DNA of 64,000 bases from Listeria innocua (GTDB lineage Bacteria > Bacillota > Bacilli > Lactobacillales > Listeriaceae): positions 124,001-188,000 of the forward strand of contig NZ_CP117229.1 of the NCBI RefSeq assembly GCF_028596125.1, given 5' to 3'. Position 1 is the first letter of the stretch, and each line of letters opens with the position of its first letter. Shown one piece after another: positions 23,978 through 31,762 of this stretch. Both the position numbers and the translations under genes were made by a program. The notes beneath the pieces were generated by a model, which had not been told where the DNA came from, searched no databases, and saw only the letters and a program-made list of their open reading frames with translations.

Positions 23978-23994
23978 CTATCTTGCCAAAAAAA
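23922..23994 (+). promoter_or_regulatory. structured leader upstream of the epimerase gene
   Basis: TTTTTTTGGTAAG (23922-23934) can pair over 13 positions (one G-U) with CTTGCCAAAAAAA (23982-23994). TTGGCAGA (23936-23943) can compete for the same 3' arm, which suggests alternative structures. A candidate promoter, TTGACA (23862-23867) with a weak -10 GAAAAT (23886-23891), lies before it. I find no conserved T-box, S-box or other known riboswitch core. Confidence 0.45.
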
Positions 23995-24054
23995 CGTTCC
24001 TTTGTTATTGTTTTAGGAATAGTTTGACATTTAAATAAAAAGGAGTGAATGTGC

Positions 24055-25131
24055 TTGAAAATCACAAAAATTAAAACACACATTTTACCGATTCAGCTAA
24101 GTGCTACTTTTAAGACGGCGCTTAGGGAAGTTAGTCATGTGAACGTGGTACGAGTTTATATTCATTTTGATAACGGGATTATAGGTATTGGAGAAGCTGC
24201 TCCAACGCATGTAATAACAGGGGATACGGAAGTCAGCATTTTGAGTGCAATAAATGATATTTTCGGTCCTTTTTTAATTAATCGCGAACTAGACGAAGAA
24301 CTTACAATTTTAGATGAAATGAAATCTTTATTAGTACATAATTCAAGTCCAAAAGCCGCCATTGATATTGCTTTACATGATGCGCTGGCAAAAGCTCATT
24401 CAAAGCCATTATATGAATTCCTCGGCGGTGGCTTAGCGGGGCTTGAAACAGATTATACCATTAGCATTGGGACGCCAGAAAAAATGGTTCGAGATGCAGA
24501 AACCAAAGTAGCAGAAGGATTTCAGTCCCTTAAAGTTAAATTAGGTCTTGATCCAGTTGAAATAGAAGTAGCAAAAATCAGGCAAATGAATGATGCGTTA
24601 GGCGGGAAGATTCCTTTTAGAATTGATGCAAACCAAGGATGGACTGCGGATGAAGCCATTCAAATCCTAAATGAGTGGCAAGATATTCCAATTGACTTCA
24701 TCGAACAACCAGTAAAAAGTTGGGATTTTACCGGTATGGCAAAAGTGACTGCGAACACTAGTTTTCCAATCATGGCTGATGAAAGTTTATTTGGCTTTCA
24801 CGATGCTAAACGACTTTTAGACGAAAAATGCTGTAATTTGCTTAATATTAAATTGATGAAAAGTGCAGGAATCAAAGAAGCGCAAGCGATACATGATTTA
24901 GCGGGCAGTTATAATGTGGACTGTATGATTGGTACGATGATTGAAGGATATGCAAGTTTATCAGCCGCAGCTCATTTCGCGGCAGCTTCCAAACAAGTGA
25001 AGTTTTATGATTTAGATGTGCCGTTTATGTGGGATTTACATGGTAAAAACATCGCTGATATTGGTCTTGAAATTGGCCGTGGACAAGTGCTTTTAACAGA
25101 AGAAGATGGGATTGGCATTCCAGCTTATTAA
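24055..25131 (+). CDS. ykfB: L-Ala-D/L-Glu epimerase-like dipeptide epimerase (enolase superfamily)
   Basis: This encodes about 358 residues. TTG 24055 is nine bases after AAAAGGAG; ATG 24049 (two residues longer) is only three bases away and less likely. Muconate-lactonising-enzyme features are present: SLKVKLG (K-x-K acid/base), FRIDANQGW, DFIEQPV, IMADESLFG (metal Asp, Glu, Asp) and LLNIKLMKSAG (second Lys). The C-terminal motif Asp-x-Asp (YDLDVPF) is the specificity signature of Ala-Glu dipeptide epimerases. It converts L-Ala-D-Glu from murein into L-Ala-L-Glu. Neighbouring genes supply the other salvage steps, which makes this assignment strong. Confidence 0.87.
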   Translation: MKITKIKTHILPIQLSATFKTALREVSHVNVVRVYIHFDNGIIGIGEAAPTHVITGDTEVSILSAINDIFGPFLINRELDEELTILDEMKSLLVHNSSPKAAIDIALHDALAKAHSKPLYEFLGGGLAGLETDYTISIGTPEKMVRDAETKVAEGFQSLKVKLGLDPVEIEVAKIRQMNDALGGKIPFRIDANQGWTADEAIQILNEWQDIPIDFIEQPVKSWDFTGMAKVTANTSFPIMADESLFGFHDAKRLLDEKCCNLLNIKLMKSAGIKEAQAIHDLAGSYNVDCMIGTMIEGYASLSAAAHFAAASKQVKFYDLDVPFMWDLHGKNIADIGLEIGRGQVLLTEEDGIGIPAY

Positions 25132-25147
25132 AGAAAGTAGGGATAAT

Positions 25148-26026
25148 ATGAACAAATTAGTTAGTCAAAGTAATGCATTTCTTTGGAGGAAAAATGAAAT
25201 GAACCCGGTTTTAGCCAATATTTTAGAGGCTAGAAAAGAAACTGACTTGGTTCAAATTAACCAAGAAGATGCGATGAAATTATATGAGGATAGCCTTGTT
25301 GACTCAGATTTGCTTTATAACGACTTTGTAATTGTCGACGAAATCGAGGGCGACTGGGCAAAAGTAGTCGTTCCTTCCCAACAAAGTTTTCAAGATGAGC
25401 GCGGTTATCCTGGTTGGATGCTTCTTTCTGACTTAGAAGATACAGATAAAACTAGCGATACTGGTGAAAAAATCGCAGTTGTCGTGCCAAAAGCAGAAAT
25501 TACATACGAAAATGGGGAAACACGCACTGTTTCATTTGGCACACTTTTCACCAAAATCGCTGAAACTGACGATAGCTACACGATTGAAACACCTCATGGA
25601 CTAGCGAGCATTTTACGAACTCAAGTAGATTTACAACATAAACAAGGCGACAACATTGGCATCACTGTGGTGCAAATGGCGATGCAATTCCTTGACTTAC
25701 CATACGTTTGGGCGGGAATTAGCAGTGCCGGTTTTGACTGTTCAGGATTTGCGTTTACTCTTTACCGAACATGTGGAAAATATATCGGTCGCGATGCCAC
25801 AGAGCAATCTTTCACAGGGAAAAAAATTGATTACGCAAACGCTGAACCAGGAGATTTGCTGTTTTTTGCTTATGAGGAAGGCAAAGGGGAAGTCCATCAC
25901 GTGGGAGTTTACATCGGAAATGACGAGATGATTCATTCGCAAACACCAGGATCCAAAGTAATTTTAACTAAAATCGCAGGCAGTAAGTACGAACCAGAAC
26001 TTTGTGTGACCTCAAGACATCGATAA
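25148..26026 (+). CDS. ykfC: YkfC-like gamma-D-glutamyl-L-diamino acid endopeptidase (NlpC/P60)
   Basis: This encodes 292 residues from ATG 25148; a longer in-frame start overlaps the epimerase gene without a Shine-Dalgarno. Two SH3b-like segments occupy roughly residues 25-165 (WAKVVVPSQQSFQDERGYPGWM). The C-terminal NlpC/P60 domain has the catalytic Cys in AGFDCSGFAFTLYR, His in GEVHHVGVYIG and a further polar residue after MIHSQTPG. There is no signal peptide, so like Bacillus YkfC it should act in the cytosol on free muropeptides, cutting between gamma-D-Glu and the diamino acid and releasing L-Ala-D-Glu for the epimerase. Confidence 0.87.
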   Translation: MNKLVSQSNAFLWRKNEMNPVLANILEARKETDLVQINQEDAMKLYEDSLVDSDLLYNDFVIVDEIEGDWAKVVVPSQQSFQDERGYPGWMLLSDLEDTDKTSDTGEKIAVVVPKAEITYENGETRTVSFGTLFTKIAETDDSYTIETPHGLASILRTQVDLQHKQGDNIGITVVQMAMQFLDLPYVWAGISSAGFDCSGFAFTLYRTCGKYIGRDATEQSFTGKKIDYANAEPGDLLFFAYEEGKGEVHHVGVYIGNDEMIHSQTPGSKVILTKIAGSKYEPELCVTSRHR

Positions 26027-26035
26027 AGGGGGTGG

Positions 26036-26815
26036 ATGAAACTGACTAATTATCAAAAAATTAATCAAGATTTCAACATAATTGATTCAAAAGCGCTTTT
26101 TATATCAGATGGGGAAAAGGTACTTTTTGCAGAAAATGAAAACCAGCTTTTTACTGCTGCAAGTGTCATCAAACTACCGATTTATTTATATTTTTTCGAA
26201 AAAATTGCCAAAAAAGAGTTAGACTTACAAACGGATTTCCAAATTCCAAGCGAAAAAGTAGTAGCTGGAGCAGGAATCATCCAAATTCTTCCGCAAAAAA
26301 GAATTTGGACACTGGAAGAATTATTGCATTTAATGATAGCTGTTTCGGACAATACAGCTACCAACCAATTAATCGAGCTAGCAACTATCACCAAACTACA
26401 ATCATGGTTACGTGAAAACAACTGGGAAGATGGAATTCAGCTGGAACGGCAAATGATGGATTTCAAGACCGTAAAGCAAAATAAAATCAGCGCTAAGGCA
26501 GCCGTGACCATTTTCCAAAAAATAATGATGCTTAGTGAAGCTTATCCAGACTTAAAAGAAACTATCCGGCGTCCGCTACTAAATCAGCAATTTCGATCCA
26601 ACCTAGCGGGCACGTTGGAAGAAGCCGGAATTTCGGGGCTTCAAATGTTAAATAAAACGGGCGAACTAAAAAATATACAGCATGATGTGGCTGTTTTTGA
26701 GTATAAAGGAAAGACCAGATTTGCAGCCGCACTGACGAATAACACGGGCTTAGAAGCGAACGCGACAGCTTGGATGCAGACAGTCGGCAAACAATTATTT
26801 TCTGAGATGACATAA
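26036..26815 (+). CDS. class A beta-lactamase-like serine hydrolase
   Basis: This 259-residue protein has all three class A motifs: S-x-x-K in AASVIKLPIY, S-D-N in AVSDNTATNQ and K-T-G in MLNKTGEL. There is no signal peptide or lipobox, unlike secreted beta-lactamases, so it appears cytosolic. Placement between a muropeptide endopeptidase and a peptide-binding lipoprotein suggests a serine peptidase acting on D-Ala- or other murein-derived peptides, for example an LD- or DD-carboxypeptidase, rather than antibiotic resistance. The Shine-Dalgarno AAAGGGGG lies close to ATG 26036, nine bases after the previous stop. Confidence 0.78.
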   Translation: MKLTNYQKINQDFNIIDSKALFISDGEKVLFAENENQLFTAASVIKLPIYLYFFEKIAKKELDLQTDFQIPSEKVVAGAGIIQILPQKRIWTLEELLHLMIAVSDNTATNQLIELATITKLQSWLRENNWEDGIQLERQMMDFKTVKQNKISAKAAVTIFQKIMMLSEAYPDLKETIRRPLLNQQFRSNLAGTLEEAGISGLQMLNKTGELKNIQHDVAVFEYKGKTRFAAALTNNTGLEANATAWMQTVGKQLFSEMT

Positions 26816-26836
26816 ACCAAAATAGGGGGAACTAAA

Positions 26837-28486
26837 ATGAAAAAAAGATTAGCGTTAGTTTGTATTATGATTCTATCTATCTCAACCTTTTTAATGGCAT
26901 GCGGGGGAAATAAAGACGAAGCGAGCAAATCACAAGGCAAAAAGACACTGAAAATCATGGAAAACGCTGAAGTTTCTTCCATGGACTCAACTTTATCGCA
27001 AGACGTTCCAAGTTTCACTGAACAAGGACAAGTTTTTGAAGGTCTTTATACTTTAAACGACAAAGACCAAGCAGTTCCGGCAATTGCAAAAGATATGCCG
27101 AAGTTAAGTGAGGACCAAAAAACATATACAATCAAACTGCGCGACGATGCCAAATGGTCAAACGGCACGAAAGTCACTGCAAATGATTTCATTTTCGCTT
27201 GGAAAAAACTAGCAAACCCAGACACCGCCGCCCAGTATTCTTTCCTGCTTGATGGCACAGTTAAAAACGGAACCGATGTTGTAAATGGTAAGAAAAGCGT
27301 GGACGAACTAGGATTTAAAGCCCTTGATGACTATACAATTGAAATTCAATTAGAACAACCAGTACCTTATTTTACTTCGCTCCTAGCATTCAACTCCTTT
27401 TACCCTCAAAATGAAGATTACGTAAAAGAGCAGGGTGATAAATACGCGCAGAGCAGTGAAAACATGATTTACAACGGTCCTTTTGTTATGAAAGGCTGGA
27501 CAAACACAGAAAAAGCTTGGACTTTGGAAAAAAATCCCGAGTACTGGGATAAAAAGAACGTGAAATCCGACAAAATCGAAGTGAGCGTAGTAAAAGCTCC
27601 GAACACAGCAGTAAATCTATACGACACTGGAAAACTTGATGTAGCAACACTTTCTGGCGACTACGCTTCACAAAAAAGCAACGACAAAGACTACCATTCT
27701 GAGCTAGATGCCTACGTGACTCACCTAAAACTAAATCAAGAACTGGATGGGAAGAAAACACCTTTAGCTAACGAAAACTTAAGAAAAGCACTTTCCCTTG
27801 CAGTAGATAAAGAATCACTTACGAAGAAAATCTTGGCAGATGGCTCAAAAGCAATTTATGGCTATGTTCCAGAAAAATTTGTCACGAATCCAGAAACTGG
27901 CGAAGATTTCCGGAAAGAAAGTGGCGACTACATGAAGCAAGACAAAGCTGAGGCGAAAAGCTATTTTGATAAAGCAAAACAAGAACTCGGTGGCGGTGAA
28001 GTGACTGTAGAACTGCTTAACTCTGATTTAGAATCAAGCAAAAAAGTCGGCGAGTACCTACAAAGTCAACTAGAATCCGCATTACCAGGATTAAAAGTAA
28101 ACTTGAAAACCGTCCCTAAAAAGAACTTATTGCAATTAACACGTGAGCAAAAATACGAAATCGTTTTATCAAACTGGGGTCCCGATTTCCAAGATCCACT
28201 TACATTCCTAGGAAACTACACAACGGGAAACACATATAATGCGAGCGGATATTCAAGCGCCGATTACGATAAAATGATAAACGCAACTTCAACAACACTC
28301 ACAACTAAACCAGAAGAACGCTGGGAAACCTTTATTGATGCCGAAAAATTACTAATAGAAACCGATGCAGCCATGATTCCACTCTATCAAACCGCAGTAT
28401 GTAATTTGAAAAAAGATACTGTAAAAGGAATCGTTCACCATAATTTTGGAACAAGCTTTTCCTATAAAGGTGCTTACGTAGAATAA
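26837..28486 (+). CDS. OppA/MppA-like peptide-binding lipoprotein
   Basis: This is a 549-residue lipoprotein with lipobox LMAC (TFLMACGGN). The family-5 solute-binding signature is YTIKLRDDAKWSNGTKVTANDFIFAWKKLANP, followed by YNGPFVMKGW and LRKALSLAVDKESLTKKIL. It is parallel over its full length to the lipoprotein at 15376-17031 (for example KPEERW and the LLQLTREQ/ATQLTSDG region), so one arose by duplication. Context in a murein-peptide cluster suggests it captures cell-wall peptides. No permease or ATPase is encoded nearby. RBS TAGGGGGAA lies at 26823-26831. Confidence 0.88.
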   Translation: MKKRLALVCIMILSISTFLMACGGNKDEASKSQGKKTLKIMENAEVSSMDSTLSQDVPSFTEQGQVFEGLYTLNDKDQAVPAIAKDMPKLSEDQKTYTIKLRDDAKWSNGTKVTANDFIFAWKKLANPDTAAQYSFLLDGTVKNGTDVVNGKKSVDELGFKALDDYTIEIQLEQPVPYFTSLLAFNSFYPQNEDYVKEQGDKYAQSSENMIYNGPFVMKGWTNTEKAWTLEKNPEYWDKKNVKSDKIEVSVVKAPNTAVNLYDTGKLDVATLSGDYASQKSNDKDYHSELDAYVTHLKLNQELDGKKTPLANENLRKALSLAVDKESLTKKILADGSKAIYGYVPEKFVTNPETGEDFRKESGDYMKQDKAEAKSYFDKAKQELGGGEVTVELLNSDLESSKKVGEYLQSQLESALPGLKVNLKTVPKKNLLQLTREQKYEIVLSNWGPDFQDPLTFLGNYTTGNTYNASGYSSADYDKMINATSTTLTTKPEERWETFIDAEKLLIETDAAMIPLYQTAVCNLKKDTVKGIVHHNFGTSFSYKGAYVE

Positions 28487-28500
28487 AAGGAGAGAGCAAA

Positions 28501-29319
28501 ATGAAACTTTGGATTTCCGTAGATATGGAAGGGATAAATGGACTTCCTGATGATACTTTTGTTGATTCTAGTATGCGAAATTATACTAGAGGACAAAAAA
28601 TAATGACAGAAGAAACTAACTGGGTAGTAGAAGAAGCTTTAAAAGCAGGATATGATGATGTTATCGTGAATGATAGTCATTCAAAAATGAATAATATATT
28701 GATAGAAGATTTACACGAAGAAGCAAGACTCATCACTGGTGACGTAAAACCTTTTTCGATGGTGCAAGGGTTAGATTCAAGCGCGGATGCGGCTGTTTTT
28801 ATCGGTTATCATTCGCGCGCTGGTCAACCAGGCGTAATGAGCCACTCGATGACCTCAGGCGTTCGTAATTTTTATATTAATGACGTGGTAATTGGCGAAT
28901 TTGGCTTAAATGCATATGTTGCAGGAGCATACCGAGTCCCGGTTATTCTCGTTTCTGGCGATGATTATATTGCCCGCGAGGCGAAAGAACTCATACCTGG
29001 AATTGAGACAGCTGTTGTAAAAGAAGCGGTATCCCGTTCGTCCGCAGTAGCTTTCTCGAAGTCAAAAGCAGAGAAAATCATCCGCGAAAAAGTGGCGCTT
29101 GCTTTAAAACATAAACAAGCCGCTGTACTTGTACCGCCAGAAAAAACAGTATTAAAAATAGAGTTCTGTAATTACGGTCAAGCGGAGTGGGCAGCGCTTG
29201 TACCAAGAACTAAAATCATTGATGAAACTACCGTTGTGTTCGAAGCGGAAGATATATTAGAAGCGTACCAAGCGATGGTTGCAATGACGGAGCTTGCTAT
29301 GAAGTGCGCCTTTTCATAA
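28501..29319 (+). CDS. dppA: DppA-type D-aminopeptidase (peptidase M55)
   Basis: This is a 272-residue cytosolic protein starting 14 bases after the lipoprotein stop (RBS AAAGGAGAG). M55 metal ligands are seen in SVDMEGINGL (Asp8, Glu10), VNDSHSKM (His near 60), IGYHSRAG (His near 104) and NDVVIGEFGLNA (Glu near 133). The nearest model is Bacillus DppA, a zinc enzyme that releases N-terminal D-amino acids such as D-Ala from D-Ala-D-Ala peptides. It would finish the breakdown of imported murein peptides. A strong terminator follows. Confidence 0.88.
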   Translation: MKLWISVDMEGINGLPDDTFVDSSMRNYTRGQKIMTEETNWVVEEALKAGYDDVIVNDSHSKMNNILIEDLHEEARLITGDVKPFSMVQGLDSSADAAVFIGYHSRAGQPGVMSHSMTSGVRNFYINDVVIGEFGLNAYVAGAYRVPVILVSGDDYIAREAKELIPGIETAVVKEAVSRSSAVAFSKSKAEKIIREKVALALKHKQAAVLVPPEKTVLKIEFCNYGQAEWAALVPRTKIIDETTVVFEAEDILEAYQAMVAMTELAMKCAFS

Positions 29320-29362
29320 AACAAAGCCGAAACTTTCTATAGAGGAGTTTCGGCTTTGTTGT
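29320..29362 (+). terminator. intrinsic terminator of the murein-peptide cluster
   Basis: ACAAAGCCGAAACT (29321-29334) pairs with AGTTTCGGCTTTGT (29346-29359) in a perfect 14-bp stem ending in TTGTTT. The rest of the 29363-29529 gap holds a 13-bp palindrome, ACTTCCGGGAAGT (29440-29452), of unknown role. Confidence 0.88.
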
Positions 29363-29529
29363 TTAATTAATTACAATCTTACAAATCGCCTCCTCAAACT
29401 GTCACTAAATCTCCATAAAGTTGTTAATTATAGTGCGATACTTCCGGGAAGTGAGGTAGATTGGAGTTACTCTATTGTCATATGATATTTGATAATAACA
29501 AAACTTCAATTGTAAAGGATGAATTTGTA

Positions 29530-31575
29530 ATGAGTAAAAACGGAAATCTTTTAAAAAGAGTAGGGTTAGCGTTTCTAAGTGTTTTAATCATAGCTAGCAC
29601 GGTTTTCCAAACGACCATTGTAAAAGCAGCAACGAGTTACGGATCTGAGTTTTTAAATACAGTAGAACTTTTAGATAAAGATGGTACGCCAAAAACGGAT
29701 TTCGGCTATTACGATAATATGAATGTGCACTACACTTGGTCGATTCCTAACTCAACCAATGTAAAAGCAGGCGACTCAATGGATTTCGCATTACCAAGCC
29801 AGTTAGCACTTGCGACAGATCTTGCTTTTAATGTGAAAGACAGTAAAGGCCAGACAGTCGGAACCGCCACTGTAAAACGAGCAACTAACCAAGTAACAGT
29901 CGTATTTAGTGATTATGTCGAAAAACATTCAGATATTAAAGGTGAACTTGATTTTTGGACTACATTTAATCAAAAAGTAATTACTGGGAACGAAAAAATT
30001 AATTTAGAATTTCCAATTGAAAATAGCACAATTAATGTAGACGTCAATGTTGGTGAAAAAACACCTGTTAGTCCAACAGAAACGATTTTCAAATATGGTT
30101 GGGTTGATGCTAACAATCCGAGTTTAATTCATTGGGTTGTCCGCGTGAACTATGCTCAAAAAAATATTCCTAATGCCGTTTTTACTGATATTATCGGTGC
30201 AAAGCAGACGTTGAATTTTGACTCTATCAAAGCTTTTCACGGAACCTATTCAACTGATCGCGTATTCACAGCAGGCACGCCGATTTCAAATACCAATTTT
30301 TCTAAGACAAGTGATGGTTTTAGCGTAACATTGGGAAATTTAACGGACTCGGTACAAATTTCATATACAACAACTGCGACAGATGGCGGGAAGTCTACTC
30401 AATATGACAACACTGCTAAGTTAGCGGGCGAGGATTTTGTAACGAAACAAACATCTACTTGGACCCCAGCATCCGGTGGTGGAGGTGGAGCGGACGGCAC
30501 AACAGGTTCAGTTACACTAACAAAACAAGATGCGAAAACGAAAGCAACTCTTGAAGGAGCAGAATTTAAATTAGTCGATGCAAATGGTACTATTTTACAA
30601 GAAAATATCACAACAGATGCAAGCGGCCAATTAAACGTTTCTAACCTCAAATTCGCTACCTACCAATTAATCGAAACAAAAGCCCCGACAGGCTATAAAC
30701 TGGATAGCACACCAGTAGAATTTACAATTGGCGAAAATAATAAAGAAATTACGGTAACAAAAGAAAATACCCTTAACACTGGCGCAGTAGAACTTACAAA
30801 AGTCGATTCCGCGACAAAAGCCCTACTTGCAGGAGCCACATTCGAATTGCAAGATAAAGACGGCAGCGTTCTTCAAACAGACTTAAAAACAGATGAAAAT
30901 GGTATTTTAAAGGTAACTGACCTAGTGCCTGGCAATTACCAATTAGTCGAAACAAGTGCCCCTACCGGCTATAAATTAGATAGCAGTCCCGTTCCATTTG
31001 AAATTATTGCAGATGAAACAGATCAAATAGTAAAAGTAACAAAAGAAAACATCTTGGAAGTCGGCGCAGTAGAACTTACTAAAGTAGATGCCGCAACAAA
31101 AGCCCTACTTGCAGGAGCCACATTCGAATTACAAGATAAAGACGGAAAGACTTTGCAAACAGGCTTAACAACAGATGAGAACGGCGTGTTAAAAGTCACT
31201 GATTTAGTCCCAGGCACGTACCAGTTTGTAGAAACTAATGCGCCAATTGGTTATGAACTTGATGCTAGTCCCGTCGTTTTCGAAATTCTCTATGGAGAAA
31301 ATGATCAAGTAGTTAAAGTAACTAAAGAAAATAAAGCGGAAACCACACCGCCTCCAACACCGCTTATACCGACGCCACCAGTGCCGATTGAACCAAAAGT
31401 TCCAATTGTCCCTGAAAAGCCAGTGCAATCAGAAAAAAGTGAAGAAAGTCCAAAATTATACAAAATATCCGCAGCTAAAAAGTTACCAAAAACAGGCGAT
31501 ACACAAAACTGGGCGGGATTGGGAATGATTCTTCTAGCCCTGTCAATAAGCGGTTTTCTTATAAAACGAAAATAA
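29530..31575 (+). CDS. LPXTG surface adhesin with collagen-binding-like and SpaA repeats
   Basis: This encodes 681 residues from ATG 29530, with AAAGGA nine to ten bases upstream; longer in-frame starts lack one. The signal peptide ends about VKAATS. Residues about 35-310 form MSCRAMM-like Ig/collagen-binding domains (FGYYDNMNVHYTWSIPNS, FKYGWVDANNPSLIHWVVRVNYA). After a Gly-rich hinge come three SpaA/Cna-B prealbumin-like repeats, each with a Lys strand (LTKxD) and a Glu in ETxAPxGY, so intramolecular isopeptide bonds are likely. A Pro-rich wall spacer follows. The end is LPKTGD, a hydrophobic stretch and IKRK for sortase A anchoring. The ligand is unknown. Confidence 0.9.
   Translation: MSKNGNLLKRVGLAFLSVLIIASTVFQTTIVKAATSYGSEFLNTVELLDKDGTPKTDFGYYDNMNVHYTWSIPNSTNVKAGDSMDFALPSQLALATDLAFNVKDSKGQTVGTATVKRATNQVTVVFSDYVEKHSDIKGELDFWTTFNQKVITGNEKINLEFPIENSTINVDVNVGEKTPVSPTETIFKYGWVDANNPSLIHWVVRVNYAQKNIPNAVFTDIIGAKQTLNFDSIKAFHGTYSTDRVFTAGTPISNTNFSKTSDGFSVTLGNLTDSVQISYTTTATDGGKSTQYDNTAKLAGEDFVTKQTSTWTPASGGGGGADGTTGSVTLTKQDAKTKATLEGAEFKLVDANGTILQENITTDASGQLNVSNLKFATYQLIETKAPTGYKLDSTPVEFTIGENNKEITVTKENTLNTGAVELTKVDSATKALLAGATFELQDKDGSVLQTDLKTDENGILKVTDLVPGNYQLVETSAPTGYKLDSSPVPFEIIADETDQIVKVTKENILEVGAVELTKVDAATKALLAGATFELQDKDGKTLQTGLTTDENGVLKVTDLVPGTYQFVETNAPIGYELDASPVVFEILYGENDQVVKVTKENKAETTPPPTPLIPTPPVPIEPKVPIVPEKPVQSEKSEESPKLYKISAAKKLPKTGDTQNWAGLGMILLALSISGFLIKRK
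30505..31335 (+). repeat. three tandem SpaA-domain coding repeats
   Basis: Repeat units of about 280 bases begin at 30505, 30781 and 31063. Units two and three are most alike, with an almost identical stretch GGCGCAGTAGAACTTAC and AAAGCCCTACTTGCAGGAGC, pointing to a recent duplication that could vary in copy number between strains. Confidence 0.85.
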
Positions 31576-31576
31576 A

Positions 31577-31613
31577 AAAGAAGGCCTAGATAATTTGTCT
31601 AGGTCTTCTTTTT
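31577..31613 (+). terminator. intrinsic terminator
   Basis: AGAAGGCCTAGA pairs with TCTAGGTCTTCT (one G-U) around the loop TAATTTG, followed by TTTTT. It ends the first adhesin gene. Confidence 0.85.
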
Positions 31614-31635
31614 AGGTCAATAATTATTACTAAAG

Positions 31636-31652
31636 TTCACAAAACGTTCACA
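31636..31652 (+). promoter_or_regulatory. TTCACA direct repeat upstream of second adhesin gene
   Basis: TTCACA at 31636-31641 and 31647-31652 have the same 11-base phasing and the same AAA trailer as the pair at 12466. The nearest good -10 (TATACT, 31702-31707) is 50 bases downstream, so the geometry differs from the LXG promoter. Confidence 0.45.
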
Positions 31653-31762
31653 AATAGGTGGAATTTTTCCGAAAAAACGTCAATCGAGATAAATTTTACG
31701 GTATACTCACAATGAATTAGTAAGAATATTTTATTGGGATTAATTTGAAAAGGATGGTTTTT

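Noticed and set aside
23851-24054. T-box leader before the epimerase gene
   Set aside because: The conserved T-box antiterminator sequence and specifier features are absent.
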